A stretch of 64,000 nt of DNA, from positions 61,884 through 125,883 of the forward strand of contig DATLQU010000016.1 in the NCBI GenBank assembly GCA_035535015.1. Direction: 5' to 3'. The position numbers were made by a program, and so were the translations under genes. The DNA is from Palsa-661 sp035535015 (GTDB taxonomy: Bacteria; Actinomycetota; Acidimicrobiia; Acidimicrobiales; UBA8190). Below, piece after piece: positions 9,177-18,013 of this stretch (position 1 is its first letter; every line of letters starts with the position of its first letter). A model generated the notes under the pieces. It made no database searches. It was not told the DNA's origin and saw nothing but the letters and a program-made list of their open reading frames with translations.

Positions 9177-9859
9177 GAGGCGGGTTCCGGCTCGGGAACG
9201 TGGGGCGTGCCGTCGCGCATGGGCGGGAACTCGAACGTGGCGGCCGTGGTGCCGGCCGTGATGCGGGTGATGTCGGCGACGGGCAGGGTTTCGGTGTCGT
9301 CATCGATGACCACTTCCCACCGGCAGTGCGGTGAGCGATCGGAGGGCAGCCGAGGTGGACGGTGGACCGGTCGGATTCGCGCCTTCGGGTTGACCGCTTG
9401 CGCGGTGACGTCGAAGGTGCCGTCCTCGATGTGGTGACACATGTTTGTCACCATGACGTCGCCGAAGGGCTCCGCATCCATAAGGGCACCGCAGTGGGCC
9501 AGCTCGAAGTACCCGTGGCGCTCGTCGACCACTTCGTAGTGGACGTCCATGTAGTGGTGGGGAAATCCCGGGTCGAGTTGCAGGACCTTGAAGATGGCCG
9601 ACACTCCGTCGCCTTCGATGTCCATGATCTGCCGGAGCCGGGCGCCATACAGGGGGCTCGCCCCAGCCCATTCCTCTACGGCCAGCTCCTTCATCACGTC
9701 GCCCCCGAACCTCATGGCAATGGCGGCACACATGGAACGGTCCAAAAGGTGCACGATGAGGGCGAACTCTCGGACGAGCCGAACGAGGGCCTCTTTCGAC
9801 AGGTCCTCGTAGCGGAAGTCGGGGTCGAAGGGCCCCGAATAGTCTTTGCGGTCGGTCAT
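9173..9859 (-). CDS. conserved hypothetical, first gene of the P450 operon
   Basis: 228 aa, no secretion signal or membrane segment. Notable features are an N-terminal helical part (YEDLSKEALVRLVREFALIVHLLDRSMCAAIAMRFG) and a compact domain with CGALMDAEPFGDVMVTNMCHHIEDGTFDVTAQAVNPKARI, where Cys and paired His could bind metal or act catalytically. The pattern is reminiscent of L-2-amino-thiazoline-4-carboxylic acid hydrolase-like or DUF6125-type proteins, but I cannot confirm it. Being first in the operon and coupled to TetR, it is likely part of the same pathway. Confidence 0.65.
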   Translation of the reverse strand: MTDRKDYSGPFDPDFRYEDLSKEALVRLVREFALIVHLLDRSMCAAIAMRFGGDVMKELAVEEWAGASPLYGARLRQIMDIEGDGVSAIFKVLQLDPGFPHHYMDVHYEVVDERHGYFELAHCGALMDAEPFGDVMVTNMCHHIEDGTFDVTAQAVNPKARIRPVHRPPRLPSDRSPHCRWEVVIDDDTETLPVADITRITAGTTAATFEFPPMRDGTPHVPEPEPAS

Positions 9860-9981
9860 GGAGACAGACTACGGTCCAGACACCTGTCCGAGCAATCAGG
9901 TCCAGCGGCCGAAAAGGGTCCGTCGGGCAGCCGGATCCTCTGCCTGGACGGGGCCAGAGGCAACAGCACAAGGAACGGGTC
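9860..9981. promoter_or_regulatory. divergent promoter region of the two cyp51-locus operons
   Basis: The 122 bp between the leftward seven-gene operon and the rightward four-gene operon must hold both promoters. An AAGGA ribosome site lies just before the rightward ATG. A short inverted repeat, GACA-CC-TGTC, occurs near 9878-9887 and could be half of a TetR site, but it is only ten bases and I do not trust it alone. I see no convincing -35/-10 pair. Confidence 0.4.
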
Positions 9982-10890
9982 ATGGAATCGGAAAACAGCT
10001 CTCCCACCGTCGGGGTCATCGGTCTCGGCGATATAGGCAGTGGCGTGGCCAAAGGCCTTGTTCGGGCCGGCATCGACCTGGTGGTGTGTGACGTGAGGCC
10101 GGAGTCGACGGCACCCTTCGCCGAGACGGCCCGGGTAGCCACCGGTCCCGCCGATCTCGCGTCTCTGGTCGATGTGATCGTGGTGGCCGTGGTGACCGAT
10201 GAACAGGTCCTAGCCGTTCTCGAGGGGCCATCGGGAGCACTGTCGGCGGCCCGGGCGGGGCTGACCGTCGTGATCGTTTCCACCGTTGCCCCAAGCACGG
10301 TGGCGCGGGTGGCGGAGATGAGCCGAGCCGCCGGCGTCGGTGTCGCCGACTGCGGTGTCAGTGGTGGTCCGAGCTCGGCCGCCGAAGGGATGCTCGTCTC
10401 GATGATCGGCGGTGACGACGATGTCGTCGAACGCATCCGGCCCGTTCTCGACGCCTTCAGCTCCCTGGTGGTCCGGATGGGTCCGCTCGGAGCGGGGCTT
10501 CAGGCGAAGCTGGCGCGCAATCTCGTCCAGTACGCGTCGTGGTTGGCGGCCTACGAGGCCCAGGTGCTGGCCGAGGCGGCTGGGATCGAACTGGCGAAGC
10601 TGGCGCAGGTCATCCGGGCCAGCGACACCCGGATCGGCGGCGCATCGACGCTCATGTTCCGGCGCACAGTCGCTCCGTTCACGTCCGACGACGACGATGG
10701 TCTCGTGAGCGCCATGCGTACGGCGGCGGTTCTCGCCCACAAGGATCTCCGGGCGGCGTTGGAGCTGGCCGGCACATTGGGTATCGACCTTCCCCTGGCG
10801 GCCATGACCGAGGCCCGGGCTGACGCACTGTTTGGGATCGCTCCCGATACGTCGGGGACGGCCCGGGTCGGCGCCGGGGGAGACCGATGA
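9982..10890 (+). CDS. NAD(P)-binding beta-hydroxyacid dehydrogenase
   Basis: 302 aa of the 6-phosphogluconate/3-hydroxyisobutyrate dehydrogenase superfamily. The Rossmann start is VIGLGDIGSGVAKGLVRAGIDLVVCD; the substrate segment GVADCGVSGGPSSAAEGML matches the DAPVSGG signature; and the catalytic Lys is in AKLARNLVQY (GxxxKxxxN). The Asp after the second strand favours NAD. It opens the rightward operon and overlaps the ALDH start by four bases. Its counterpart near mycobacterial cyp51 is Rv0770 (memory). Confidence 0.9.
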   Translation: MESENSSPTVGVIGLGDIGSGVAKGLVRAGIDLVVCDVRPESTAPFAETARVATGPADLASLVDVIVVAVVTDEQVLAVLEGPSGALSAARAGLTVVIVSTVAPSTVARVAEMSRAAGVGVADCGVSGGPSSAAEGMLVSMIGGDDDVVERIRPVLDAFSSLVVRMGPLGAGLQAKLARNLVQYASWLAAYEAQVLAEAAGIELAKLAQVIRASDTRIGGASTLMFRRTVAPFTSDDDDGLVSAMRTAAVLAHKDLRAALELAGTLGIDLPLAAMTEARADALFGIAPDTSGTARVGAGGDR

Positions 10891-12350
10891 GCGCGGACTT
10901 CGGCGAAGAGCGGATGCTCATCGACGGGGCGTTGGTGGCATCCTCGAGTGGCGCCACCTATCCGACGATCAATCCAGCCACCGAGGAGATCCTGGGGGTG
11001 GCGGCGGCCGGGACTCCGGCCGACCTCGATCGTGCTATCGGGGCAGCCCGAAGGGCGTTCGACGAGTCGTCGTGGTCCGCCGACGTGGATCTGCGGGTGC
11101 GGTGCCTGCGCCAGCTCCAACAGGCGATGACCGCCCATGCCGACGAGCTACGGGCGATGACCATCGCCGAAACAGGCTCGCCATTGTTCTTCACGCGCTC
11201 GGCCGCCCTCGACGAGCCGGTGGCCGCACTCGGATGGGTGGCCGATCTGGCCGAAGGCTACGAGTGGACGACCGACCTGGGTACGGCCAAGCCGTTGGGC
11301 ATGCCGGCTCATCGGTGGGTGCGACGCGAGCCGGCCGGCGTGGTGGCGGCCATCACCCCGTGGAATGTGCCCCACCAGATCAACCTGGCCAAGCTCGGTC
11401 CGGCTCTGGCCGCTGGGAACACCGTCGTGCTCAAGCCGGCGCCGGACACGCCGTGGTGCGCCACGGCGGTGGGGCGGTTGATCGTCGAGGAGACCGACAT
11501 TCCGGCCGGCGTGGTGAACATCGTGACTTCGGCGGCGGCCGACTACGGAGCCCCCTTGGCCACCGATGGGCGCGTCGACCAGGTCAGCTTCACCGGCTCG
11601 ACCAAGACCGGTCGCAAGGTGATGGCCGCCGCCGCCGGCACCGTGAAGCGAGTGTTTCTCGAACTCGGGGGGAAATCCGCCTTCGTCGTCCTCGACGATG
11701 CCGATCTCTCCTCGGCCTGCGCCACGGCCGCCTTCATGGTGTGCACCCACGCCGGGCAGGGTTGCGCCATCACCACCCGTCTGGTCGTTCCACGGGAACG
11801 CTTCGACGAAGCCGTCGACCTGACCGCCTCCACCTTGCAGGGGTTGGCTGCCGGCGATCCGCTCGACCCGGGTACCGTGTGCGGTCCCCTCATAAGTGAA
11901 CGCCAACGCCAACGGGTGGAGCACTATATCGGTTTAGCTCGGGAAGAGGGGGGAACGATCGTGGTGGGAGGCGGACGACCGGCGGACAAGGAAAAAGGGT
12001 TCTTCGTGGAACCCACCCTCGTCGTCGGCTTGAAAGGCGACGCACGCGTGGTCCGAGAGGAGATCTTCGGGCCGGTTCTGGTGGTGAGTGCGCACGACGG
12101 CGATGATAACGCCGTGGCCCAGGCCAATGACTCTTCTTATGGTCTGTCCGGCTCGGTCTGGGGTGCTCGAGACCGAGCCATGGCCGTTGCCGCTCGTCTA
12201 CGCACCGGGACGGTCAGCATCAACGGCGGCGTCTGGTACAGCCCCGACATGCCCTTCGGCGGTTACAAGCAATCCGGGCTGGGTCGGGAGATGGGGGTGG
12301 CCGGTTTCGAGGAGTACCTCGAGACCAAGTCCATCGCGGAGCCGGCATGA
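10887..12350 (+). CDS. NAD-dependent aldehyde dehydrogenase
   Basis: 487 aa, full-length ALDH. The oxyanion/NAD region is ITPWNVPHQINLAKLGPALAAGNTVVLKPA, then FTGSTKTGRKVM, the general base Glu in LELGGKS, and the nucleophile Cys in HAGQGCAITTR. It oxidises an aldehyde to an acid; here the aldehyde may come from P450 demethylation or side-chain oxidation (inference). Four-base overlaps with the dehydrogenase upstream and the CMD gene downstream show tight coupling. Rv0768 (aldA) occupies this role in the mycobacterial locus. Confidence 0.93.
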   Translation: MSADFGEERMLIDGALVASSSGATYPTINPATEEILGVAAAGTPADLDRAIGAARRAFDESSWSADVDLRVRCLRQLQQAMTAHADELRAMTIAETGSPLFFTRSAALDEPVAALGWVADLAEGYEWTTDLGTAKPLGMPAHRWVRREPAGVVAAITPWNVPHQINLAKLGPALAAGNTVVLKPAPDTPWCATAVGRLIVEETDIPAGVVNIVTSAAADYGAPLATDGRVDQVSFTGSTKTGRKVMAAAAGTVKRVFLELGGKSAFVVLDDADLSSACATAAFMVCTHAGQGCAITTRLVVPRERFDEAVDLTASTLQGLAAGDPLDPGTVCGPLISERQRQRVEHYIGLAREEGGTIVVGGGRPADKEKGFFVEPTLVVGLKGDARVVREEIFGPVLVVSAHDGDDNAVAQANDSSYGLSGSVWGARDRAMAVAARLRTGTVSINGGVWYSPDMPFGGYKQSGLGREMGVAGFEEYLETKSIAEPA

Positions 12351-12736
12351 CGGCCGAACGTCGCCCCCCGCGTCCCGATCGCGCTCGGGGCATCGAGAAG
12401 ATGCGAGAGGTGTACAACTTCTCCGTCGACCCCGAAGATGTGCCTGGTGACTTCGTGGCCTTTACCGTGGATCATCTGTTCGGCGACGTGTGGTGCCGGC
12501 CCGGATTGGACGTTCCCGAGCGCCGGCTGCTTACTATCGGAGTCCTCGCTGCCTTAGGAAAGACGGATCTACTCGACGTCCAGTTCTCGAGCGCCCTGGC
12601 CAACGGCGAGCTGACCGAAGACCAGGTACGTGAGATCGTCGTGCACCTGGTCCACTACGTCGGGTGGCCGCTCGCCACAGACCTGAGCGCAGCGGCGGAA
12701 CGTGTCATCGCCCGACGACCGGCTTCGCCGGGCTGA
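12347..12736 (+). CDS. carboxymuconolactone decarboxylase-family protein
   Basis: 129-aa all-helical protein of the CMD family: DHLFGDVWCRPGLDVPERRLLTIGVLAALG and EIVVHLVHYVGWPLATDLS match the decarboxylase-like rather than the AhpD CxxC type, because no CxxC pair is present. Members act on lactones or are of unknown function. The ATGA overlap with ALDH and a 15-bp gap to the SDR place it inside the operon. A similar gene (Rv0771) flanks the mycobacterial locus, which strengthens the synteny. Confidence 0.85.
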   Translation: MTAERRPPRPDRARGIEKMREVYNFSVDPEDVPGDFVAFTVDHLFGDVWCRPGLDVPERRLLTIGVLAALGKTDLLDVQFSSALANGELTEDQVREIVVHLVHYVGWPLATDLSAAAERVIARRPASPG

Positions 12737-12751
12737 GGGGGCAACCGGGTA

Positions 12752-13510
12752 ATGAGTAACTACGACTTCAGTGACAAAGTGGCTGTGGTGACCGGCGCCG
12801 GACGTGGCATCGGCCGCGCCTACGCCGAGGGGCTGGCCCGAGCCGGCGCCTCAGTTGTGGTGGCGGACATCGACGAGGACAACGCCAGGGCCGTGGCCGA
12901 TGCCCTGATCGCCGGCGGGGCGAGAGCGGCGGCGGCCCGGGTGGATGTGTCTTCAATCGAGTCGGCCCAGGCCATGGCAGCCATGGCTGTCGAAACCTTC
13001 GGCGGTATCGACTACCTGGTGAACAATGCCGCCATCTTCGGTGGGATGAAGCTCGACTTTCTCCTCACGGTCGACTGGGATTATCTCCAACACTTTCTCG
13101 CCGTCAACCTGACCGGAGCGCTCGTGTGTATCCGCGCCTGCTATTCCTCGATGGCCGATCGCGGCGGTGGCGCCATCGTGAACCAATCGTCCACCGCCGC
13201 GTATCTCTATGCTGGCTACTACGGATGGGCCAAGGCGGGGATCAATTCGCTCACGCAGCAACTGGCCCACGAGCTGGGCAGCATGAACATCCGGGTGAAC
13301 GCCATCGCCCCGGGTCCCACCGATACGGAGGCGGCCCGTTCTGTGGTTCCCGACTCCTACATGCGCGAACTCATCGGCTCACTGGCGCTCAAGCGTCAGG
13401 GAGAGCCCGAGGACCTGGTGGGTATGTGCCAGTTCCTGCTCTCGGACGATGCCCGGTGGGTCACAGGACACATCTTCAATGTGGACGGCGGGCAGGTCAT
13501 GCGCCCCTGA
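12752..13510 (+). CDS. SDR-family oxidoreductase, end of rightward operon
   Basis: 252-aa classical SDR with VTGAGRGIGRAYA, NNAAIFGG and the active site YYGWAKAG, where Tyr and Lys are spaced YxxxK. An Asp-rich VVADIDEDN after the second strand favours NAD(H). The C-terminal VTGHIFNVDGGQVMRP closes the family fold. It is the fourth gene of the rightward set and matches Rv0769 in the mycobacterial arrangement. It probably interconverts an alcohol and ketone on the same substrate series as the P450s. Confidence 0.9.
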   Translation: MSNYDFSDKVAVVTGAGRGIGRAYAEGLARAGASVVVADIDEDNARAVADALIAGGARAAAARVDVSSIESAQAMAAMAVETFGGIDYLVNNAAIFGGMKLDFLLTVDWDYLQHFLAVNLTGALVCIRACYSSMADRGGGAIVNQSSTAAYLYAGYYGWAKAGINSLTQQLAHELGSMNIRVNAIAPGPTDTEAARSVVPDSYMRELIGSLALKRQGEPEDLVGMCQFLLSDDARWVTGHIFNVDGGQVMRP

Positions 13511-13621
13511 CCAGGGACCGGATCGCTTTCCCCCCACCGTTTCCCCCGGGCGGGCCCATTCTGGGCGGCCTCACAGGAGCCCATAAGCTGTCTCCAAGGT
13601 AGGGCCCTGACACTTTGTCCC

Positions 13622-14914
13622 ATGACGGTGACGGACGAGGCGATCAGGGGCACAGACGAAACGGTGGGCCCGGTCTGTGTTGAAGTTGTCGTCCCCGTCT
13701 ACAACGAGGAATGGACGCTCGGTCCGAGCGTTCGTCGATTGCGCTCCTATCTCGACAGCGAGTTCCCCTTCTCGAGCGTTGTCACGGTTGTGGACAACGG
13801 CAGCACCGACGCCACCCCGATCGTGGCCGCCGATTTGGCCCGAGAACTCAAAGGCGTCAGGGCCGTCCGTCTTGTCAGCAAAGGCCGGGGACGAGCTCTG
13901 CGCGCAGTCTGGTCGACCTCGAGCGCTCAAGTCGTGGCCTACACGGATGTTGACCTTTCGACTTCGCTCGACGCCCTGCTTCCTCTGGTGGCGCCGCTGC
14001 TCTCCGGCCACAGCGACGTGGCCATCGGCACCCGGCTGGCCCGTGGTGCCCATGTGGTGCGTGGTCCGAAGAGGGAGCTGATCTCGCGGACCTACAACCT
14101 TCTGTTGAAGACATGTCTCAGAAGCGGCTTCTCGGACGCCCAATGCGGTTTCAAAGCGGTCCGCACGGACGTGGCCCGGCACCTTCTCCCGCAGATTGAG
14201 GACAACGAGTGGTTCTTCGACACCGAGCTCCTGGTGTTGGCCGAACGTCACGGTTACCGAATCCACGAGGTCCCCGTCGACTGGATCGATGATCCCGACA
14301 GCCGGGTCGACATCATCCGCACGGCCCGGGATGACCTGCGAGGACTTGTTCGGCTCTGCCTCGGACGAGGGTCGCGGCCCACCGGTGTTGACTCCTCAGA
14401 CCTGCCGGCCACGATAGCCAGCTTCGCCCGGATCGGTGTGGCCAGCACTGGCGCCTACCTTGTTCTCTTCTTCGTCCTGGCCGGCCCGGTGGGAAGGTTC
14501 GGCGCCAACGCCTTGGCCCTGGCCGTCTGCACAGTGGCCAATGCCGCCGTCCACCGGCGTTACACGTTCGCTGGGCGGGGCCGACCGTCGCGTCGCAACC
14601 TCGTTCTCGGCGGTGCGGCCGCATTCTCCACCAGCGTCTCGGCCACCTCTGCGACTCTGGCCGTGGTGGACACCTTGGCGGTGTCGTCGCCCTGGGTACT
14701 GGCGGCGTCACTGGTTGCCGCCAACGGGGCCGCCGCCCTCGTGCGATTCGTGGTCTTGCGGGGCTGGATGTTCCGAACGGCTCAGACCACGGCTGGCGCC
14801 GCCGTCCCCTTGGGGCCGGTCACCGGCGCCATCGACGCGAGACGTGCGTCGTCCGATGCGGTCCCGGTCCCGGCGCCGTGGCCCATCGTCCTCACCGAAA
14901 GGCAGACCGGATGA
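13622..14914 (+). CDS. GT2 glycosyltransferase fused to a GtrA-like membrane domain
   Basis: 430 aa. The N-terminal half (about 15-250) is a DPM1-like GT2 domain: VVVPVYNEEWTLG, VDNGSTDAT, DxD-type TDVDLST, and QCGFKAVRTDVA. The C-terminal half (about 265-390) has four hydrophobic helices of the GtrA/DPMS membrane type. Such fusions load a sugar onto polyprenyl phosphate and flip it. The ATGA overlap with the GT39 gene means donor synthesis and use are co-translated. The sugar is not readable; mannose or arabinose is usual. Confidence 0.9.
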   Translation: MTVTDEAIRGTDETVGPVCVEVVVPVYNEEWTLGPSVRRLRSYLDSEFPFSSVVTVVDNGSTDATPIVAADLARELKGVRAVRLVSKGRGRALRAVWSTSSAQVVAYTDVDLSTSLDALLPLVAPLLSGHSDVAIGTRLARGAHVVRGPKRELISRTYNLLLKTCLRSGFSDAQCGFKAVRTDVARHLLPQIEDNEWFFDTELLVLAERHGYRIHEVPVDWIDDPDSRVDIIRTARDDLRGLVRLCLGRGSRPTGVDSSDLPATIASFARIGVASTGAYLVLFFVLAGPVGRFGANALALAVCTVANAAVHRRYTFAGRGRPSRRNLVLGGAAAFSTSVSATSATLAVVDTLAVSSPWVLAASLVAANGAAALVRFVVLRGWMFRTAQTTAGAAVPLGPVTGAIDARRASSDAVPVPAPWPIVLTERQTG

Positions 14915-17046
14915 CCTTGCTCGTGGATCGACCCGCCGCGGTAGCGGACATCGATCACGTCGAACGGCCCCCGCGGGGCGCCTTCGGACGACTCGTGCGG
15001 GGGCGTCCCGACGACCCGGCTTGGGTGCGACCCTCGCTGATCGCTCTCTTGACGGCGACCGCCGCGGCCTACGTGTGGGCATTGGGTGACTCCGGATGGG
15101 CGAACTCCTTCTACTCGGCAGCCGTCCAGGCCGGGACGAAGAGCTGGAAGGCGTTCTTCTTCGGATCCTCCGACGCCTCGAACTTCATCACTGTCGACAA
15201 ACCGCCGGCCTCGTTGTGGGTGATGGAGATCTCCGCCCGGCTGTTCGGGCTGAACGCCTGGAGCATTCTTGTGCCTCAGGCGCTCGAAGGCGTGGCCAGC
15301 GTCGCCCTTCTCTACGCCACCATCCGCCGGTGGTTCCGACCGAGCGCCGCGCTTCTCGCCGGCGCCGTCATGGCTTCGACTCCCGTCGCCGTGCTCATGT
15401 TCCGCTACAACAATCCCGACGCCCTCCTCGTCCTGTTGCTCACCCTGGCGGCATACGCCACCGTGCGGTCCCTCGAACGGGCCAGTACGGCGTGGCTCGT
15501 TCTCGCCGGCTCGGCCGTCGGCCTCGGTTTCACGACCAAGATGCTTCAGGCCTTTCTCGTCGTCCCCGCCGTCGGCGCCGCCTACCTGCTAGCCGCTCCC
15601 ACCCCCATCGGGCGCCGGATCAAGCAGCTGCTGCTGGCCGGGGTCGCCCTGGCTGTGTCGGCCGGTTGGTGGGTGGCCGCCGTACAGCTCACGCCGGCGG
15701 CTGACCGGCCCTACATCGGTGGATCGCAGGACAACAACCTGCTCAACCTGATCTTCGGCTACAACGGACTCGGTCGGCTGTCGGGCAATGAATCGGGCAG
15801 CGTCGGGAGAGCGGGGGCGGCTGGATCCCGGTGGGGCCCGACCGGACTCATCCGGCTGTTCCGCAGCGATATGGGTGGACAGATCTCGTGGCTCATCCCA
15901 GCCGCGCTGATCTTCCTGGCCGTCCTCGTGGCCTTCACCTGGCGGGCGGCGCGCACCGATCGCACCCGGGCCGCGGTCGTGCTCTGGGGTGGTTGGTTGC
16001 TCGTGTCCGGGCTGGTCTTCAGCTATGCCCAGGGGATCATCCACCCCTACTACAACGTGGCCCTGGCGCCGGCCGTCGGCGCTCTGGTCGGGATCGGTAC
16101 AGTGACGTTGTGGCACCATGAGCGGCGCCGATTCAGTCGGACCCTGCTCGGGGTGGCCCTGGCTGTCACCGTCGTCTGGTCCTTCGTGCTGCTGTCGCGG
16201 TCACCGACCTGGCTGCCGTGGCTTCGACCGGCTGTCCTCATGGTCGGGATCGCAGCCGCCGTCGTCATCGCGGTGGCGCCGCGGGTCCGTATGCATTTGG
16301 CTTTGCTGCTCGGGATCGCCGGCCTCGGTGCCGCTCTGGCCGGCCCGGCCGCCTACGCCATCGACACAGTGGCCACCCCGCACTCCGGTGCCATCCCCTC
16401 GGCGGGACCCGCCGTCCAGGGTGGCGGTATCGGAAGGCCTGGCGGATTCCCGGGTCGTGGCGGACTCGCCGGTGGCCCATTCGGCCGCCGGGGCCTGGGC
16501 GTGCCCGCCAACGGATTCGCTGTCCCGGGCGCCGCCGCCGGCCGTCCCACCTTTCCCGCCGGAGGATTCCCGCCGAGCGGAGGCGCTGGCGTGCGAATCG
16601 GCAACCCCTTTGCTGGCCGCGGAAGAGTCGGAGGAACAGGTGTCCCCGGTGGTGTGGGCGGCGGATTCCTGAACAGCAGCACGGCGGGTAAGGCCGTGGT
16701 CAGGCTGCTCCAGAAGAATGCCGGGATGTACCGCTGGGTGGCGGCGACCGTGAACTCCAATTCGGCGGCTGGCTTCCAACTGTCGTCGGGCGGCGCCGTG
16801 ATGGCCATCGGCGGGTTCAACGGGACCGATCCCGCTCCCAGCCTGACCCAGTTCGAGACGTACGTCCGCGACGGGGACATCCATTACTTCATCGCCGGCA
16901 GCGGTGGGCTCGGTGGCGGGCCTGGGACGGGCACAGGCACGACCAACACGTCCAGCCAGGTCACCCAATGGGTGGAGAGCCACTATTCCTCGAAGACGGT
17001 GGACGGCACGGTCCTCTACGACCTGACGGCGGCGCCTTCCGTCTAG
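14911..17046 (+). CDS. GT39-family (YkcB/ArnT-like) membrane glycosyltransferase
   Basis: About 711 aa. Many hydrophobic helices span roughly residues 40-480. The first periplasmic loop has DKPPASLWV, the acidic catalytic motif region of the PMT/ArnT class, and FRYNNPDALLVLLL follows. A Gly/Pro/Arg-rich linker at about 490-560 leads to a small C-terminal soluble domain (VVRLLQKNAGMYRWVAATVNSNSAAGFQLSSGGAVMAIGGF...), typical of actinobacterial YkcB-like proteins. It transfers a sugar from polyprenyl phosphate to an extracytoplasmic acceptor. ATG 14911 overlaps the previous stop; a longer frame starts at 14878 but is not needed. Confidence 0.9.
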   Translation: MTLLVDRPAAVADIDHVERPPRGAFGRLVRGRPDDPAWVRPSLIALLTATAAAYVWALGDSGWANSFYSAAVQAGTKSWKAFFFGSSDASNFITVDKPPASLWVMEISARLFGLNAWSILVPQALEGVASVALLYATIRRWFRPSAALLAGAVMASTPVAVLMFRYNNPDALLVLLLTLAAYATVRSLERASTAWLVLAGSAVGLGFTTKMLQAFLVVPAVGAAYLLAAPTPIGRRIKQLLLAGVALAVSAGWWVAAVQLTPAADRPYIGGSQDNNLLNLIFGYNGLGRLSGNESGSVGRAGAAGSRWGPTGLIRLFRSDMGGQISWLIPAALIFLAVLVAFTWRAARTDRTRAAVVLWGGWLLVSGLVFSYAQGIIHPYYNVALAPAVGALVGIGTVTLWHHERRRFSRTLLGVALAVTVVWSFVLLSRSPTWLPWLRPAVLMVGIAAAVVIAVAPRVRMHLALLLGIAGLGAALAGPAAYAIDTVATPHSGAIPSAGPAVQGGGIGRPGGFPGRGGLAGGPFGRRGLGVPANGFAVPGAAAGRPTFPAGGFPPSGGAGVRIGNPFAGRGRVGGTGVPGGVGGGFLNSSTAGKAVVRLLQKNAGMYRWVAATVNSNSAAGFQLSSGGAVMAIGGFNGTDPAPSLTQFETYVRDGDIHYFIAGSGGLGGGPGTGTGTTNTSSQVTQWVESHYSSKTVDGTVLYDLTAAPSV

Positions 17047-17092
17047 CGACTGTGTTGAAGACGCAGCCGCGACCATATCGACCAAAGGGATC

Positions 17093-18013
17093 GTGTCGAC
17101 AGCCACCCGGTTTGACGGGCGGGCGTCCTTGCGGCAGCGTGCCCGGGTGGGGAACGTGTTCTTCGACACATCCGGCGTGCGACCGACGGGGGGTGGCCGC
17201 TATGAGGCCGACCTCGACGAACGCTGGAACCTCAGACCCCTGCCGCAAGGCGGGATCGTCACCGCCATCGCCGTGCGGGCGATGCAAGAGGAGCTCGCTC
17301 ATGACGAGCAGACGCCGCGCACCCTTCATACCACCTTCGCCGCTCAGGTGGCGCACGGACCACTCGAGATCGACGTCGAGGTCCTCCGGGCCGGGCGGTC
17401 GATGTCCCAGGTCCGCGCCGAAGTCCGCAACGTCGGCGCCGGGCGAGGTCACCTGACGACGTGCATCTTCGGTGCCACTCGGGGTGGATTTTCGTTCACC
17501 GACGTTCGTCCTCCGGCCGAGATTCCCGACCCGGCTGTATGCCGCTCCTTCCGTGAGCCGCCGCCGGAAGGTGTCGACGCCTTCGAAACCATGCCGTTCT
17601 GGAATGAGTTGGTCGAAGGTCGGTCGGTTCTCGGCCATGCGCCCTGGGACGAGTACGAACCGGAAGATGCCCGACGGGTCATGTGGTACGCCTTCCAAGA
17701 ACCACCTCTGCTCGATGACGGTCGACTCGACCCGTTGGCCTTGATCGTCCTCGCCGACACTATGCCGGGAGCTGTAGGTGAGAAGGTGGGTCGCAGCGAT
17801 CGACCATGGTTCGCTCCGAGTGTCGATCTCACCGTGCATCTCCTCGATGACTGCCGGTCGTCATGGGTATTGGCCGAGAATCGGGCCCGCTACGCTGGCG
17901 ACGGCTATGCGTCGGCCGATATGGCGCTGTGGGATTGCGGTGACGATGGTCGGCGGGCACCTCGCCTGGTGGCCTACGCCACCCAGCTGTTCCTCTTCAC
18001 ATTTCTGGCATGA
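17093..18013 (+). CDS. acyl-CoA thioesterase, TesB-like double hotdog
   Basis: 306 aa. Two hotdog-like halves: the first has LDERWNLRPLPQGGIVTAIAVRAMQEELAHDEQTPRTLHTTFAAQVAHGPLEIDVEVLRAGRSMSQVRAEVRN, the second SVDLTVHLLDDCRSSWVLAENRARYAGDGYASADMALWD. The family hydrolyses acyl-CoAs in the cytosol. The start is a GTG at 17093. It stands alone after GT39 with a 46-bp gap and no coupling. Actinobacteria carry many such paralogues, so the chain-length preference cannot be read. Confidence 0.85.
   Translation: MSTATRFDGRASLRQRARVGNVFFDTSGVRPTGGGRYEADLDERWNLRPLPQGGIVTAIAVRAMQEELAHDEQTPRTLHTTFAAQVAHGPLEIDVEVLRAGRSMSQVRAEVRNVGAGRGHLTTCIFGATRGGFSFTDVRPPAEIPDPAVCRSFREPPPEGVDAFETMPFWNELVEGRSVLGHAPWDEYEPEDARRVMWYAFQEPPLLDDGRLDPLALIVLADTMPGAVGEKVGRSDRPWFAPSVDLTVHLLDDCRSSWVLAENRARYAGDGYASADMALWDCGDDGRRAPRLVAYATQLFLFTFLA

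Noticed and set aside
9878..9887. GACA-CC-TGTC as TetR operator
   Set aside because: Only ten bases, one copy, and flanks do not extend the symmetry.
10832..11899. 355-codon plus frame inside the ALDH gene
   Set aside because: Arg/Gly-rich shadow of the ALDH frame with no motif.
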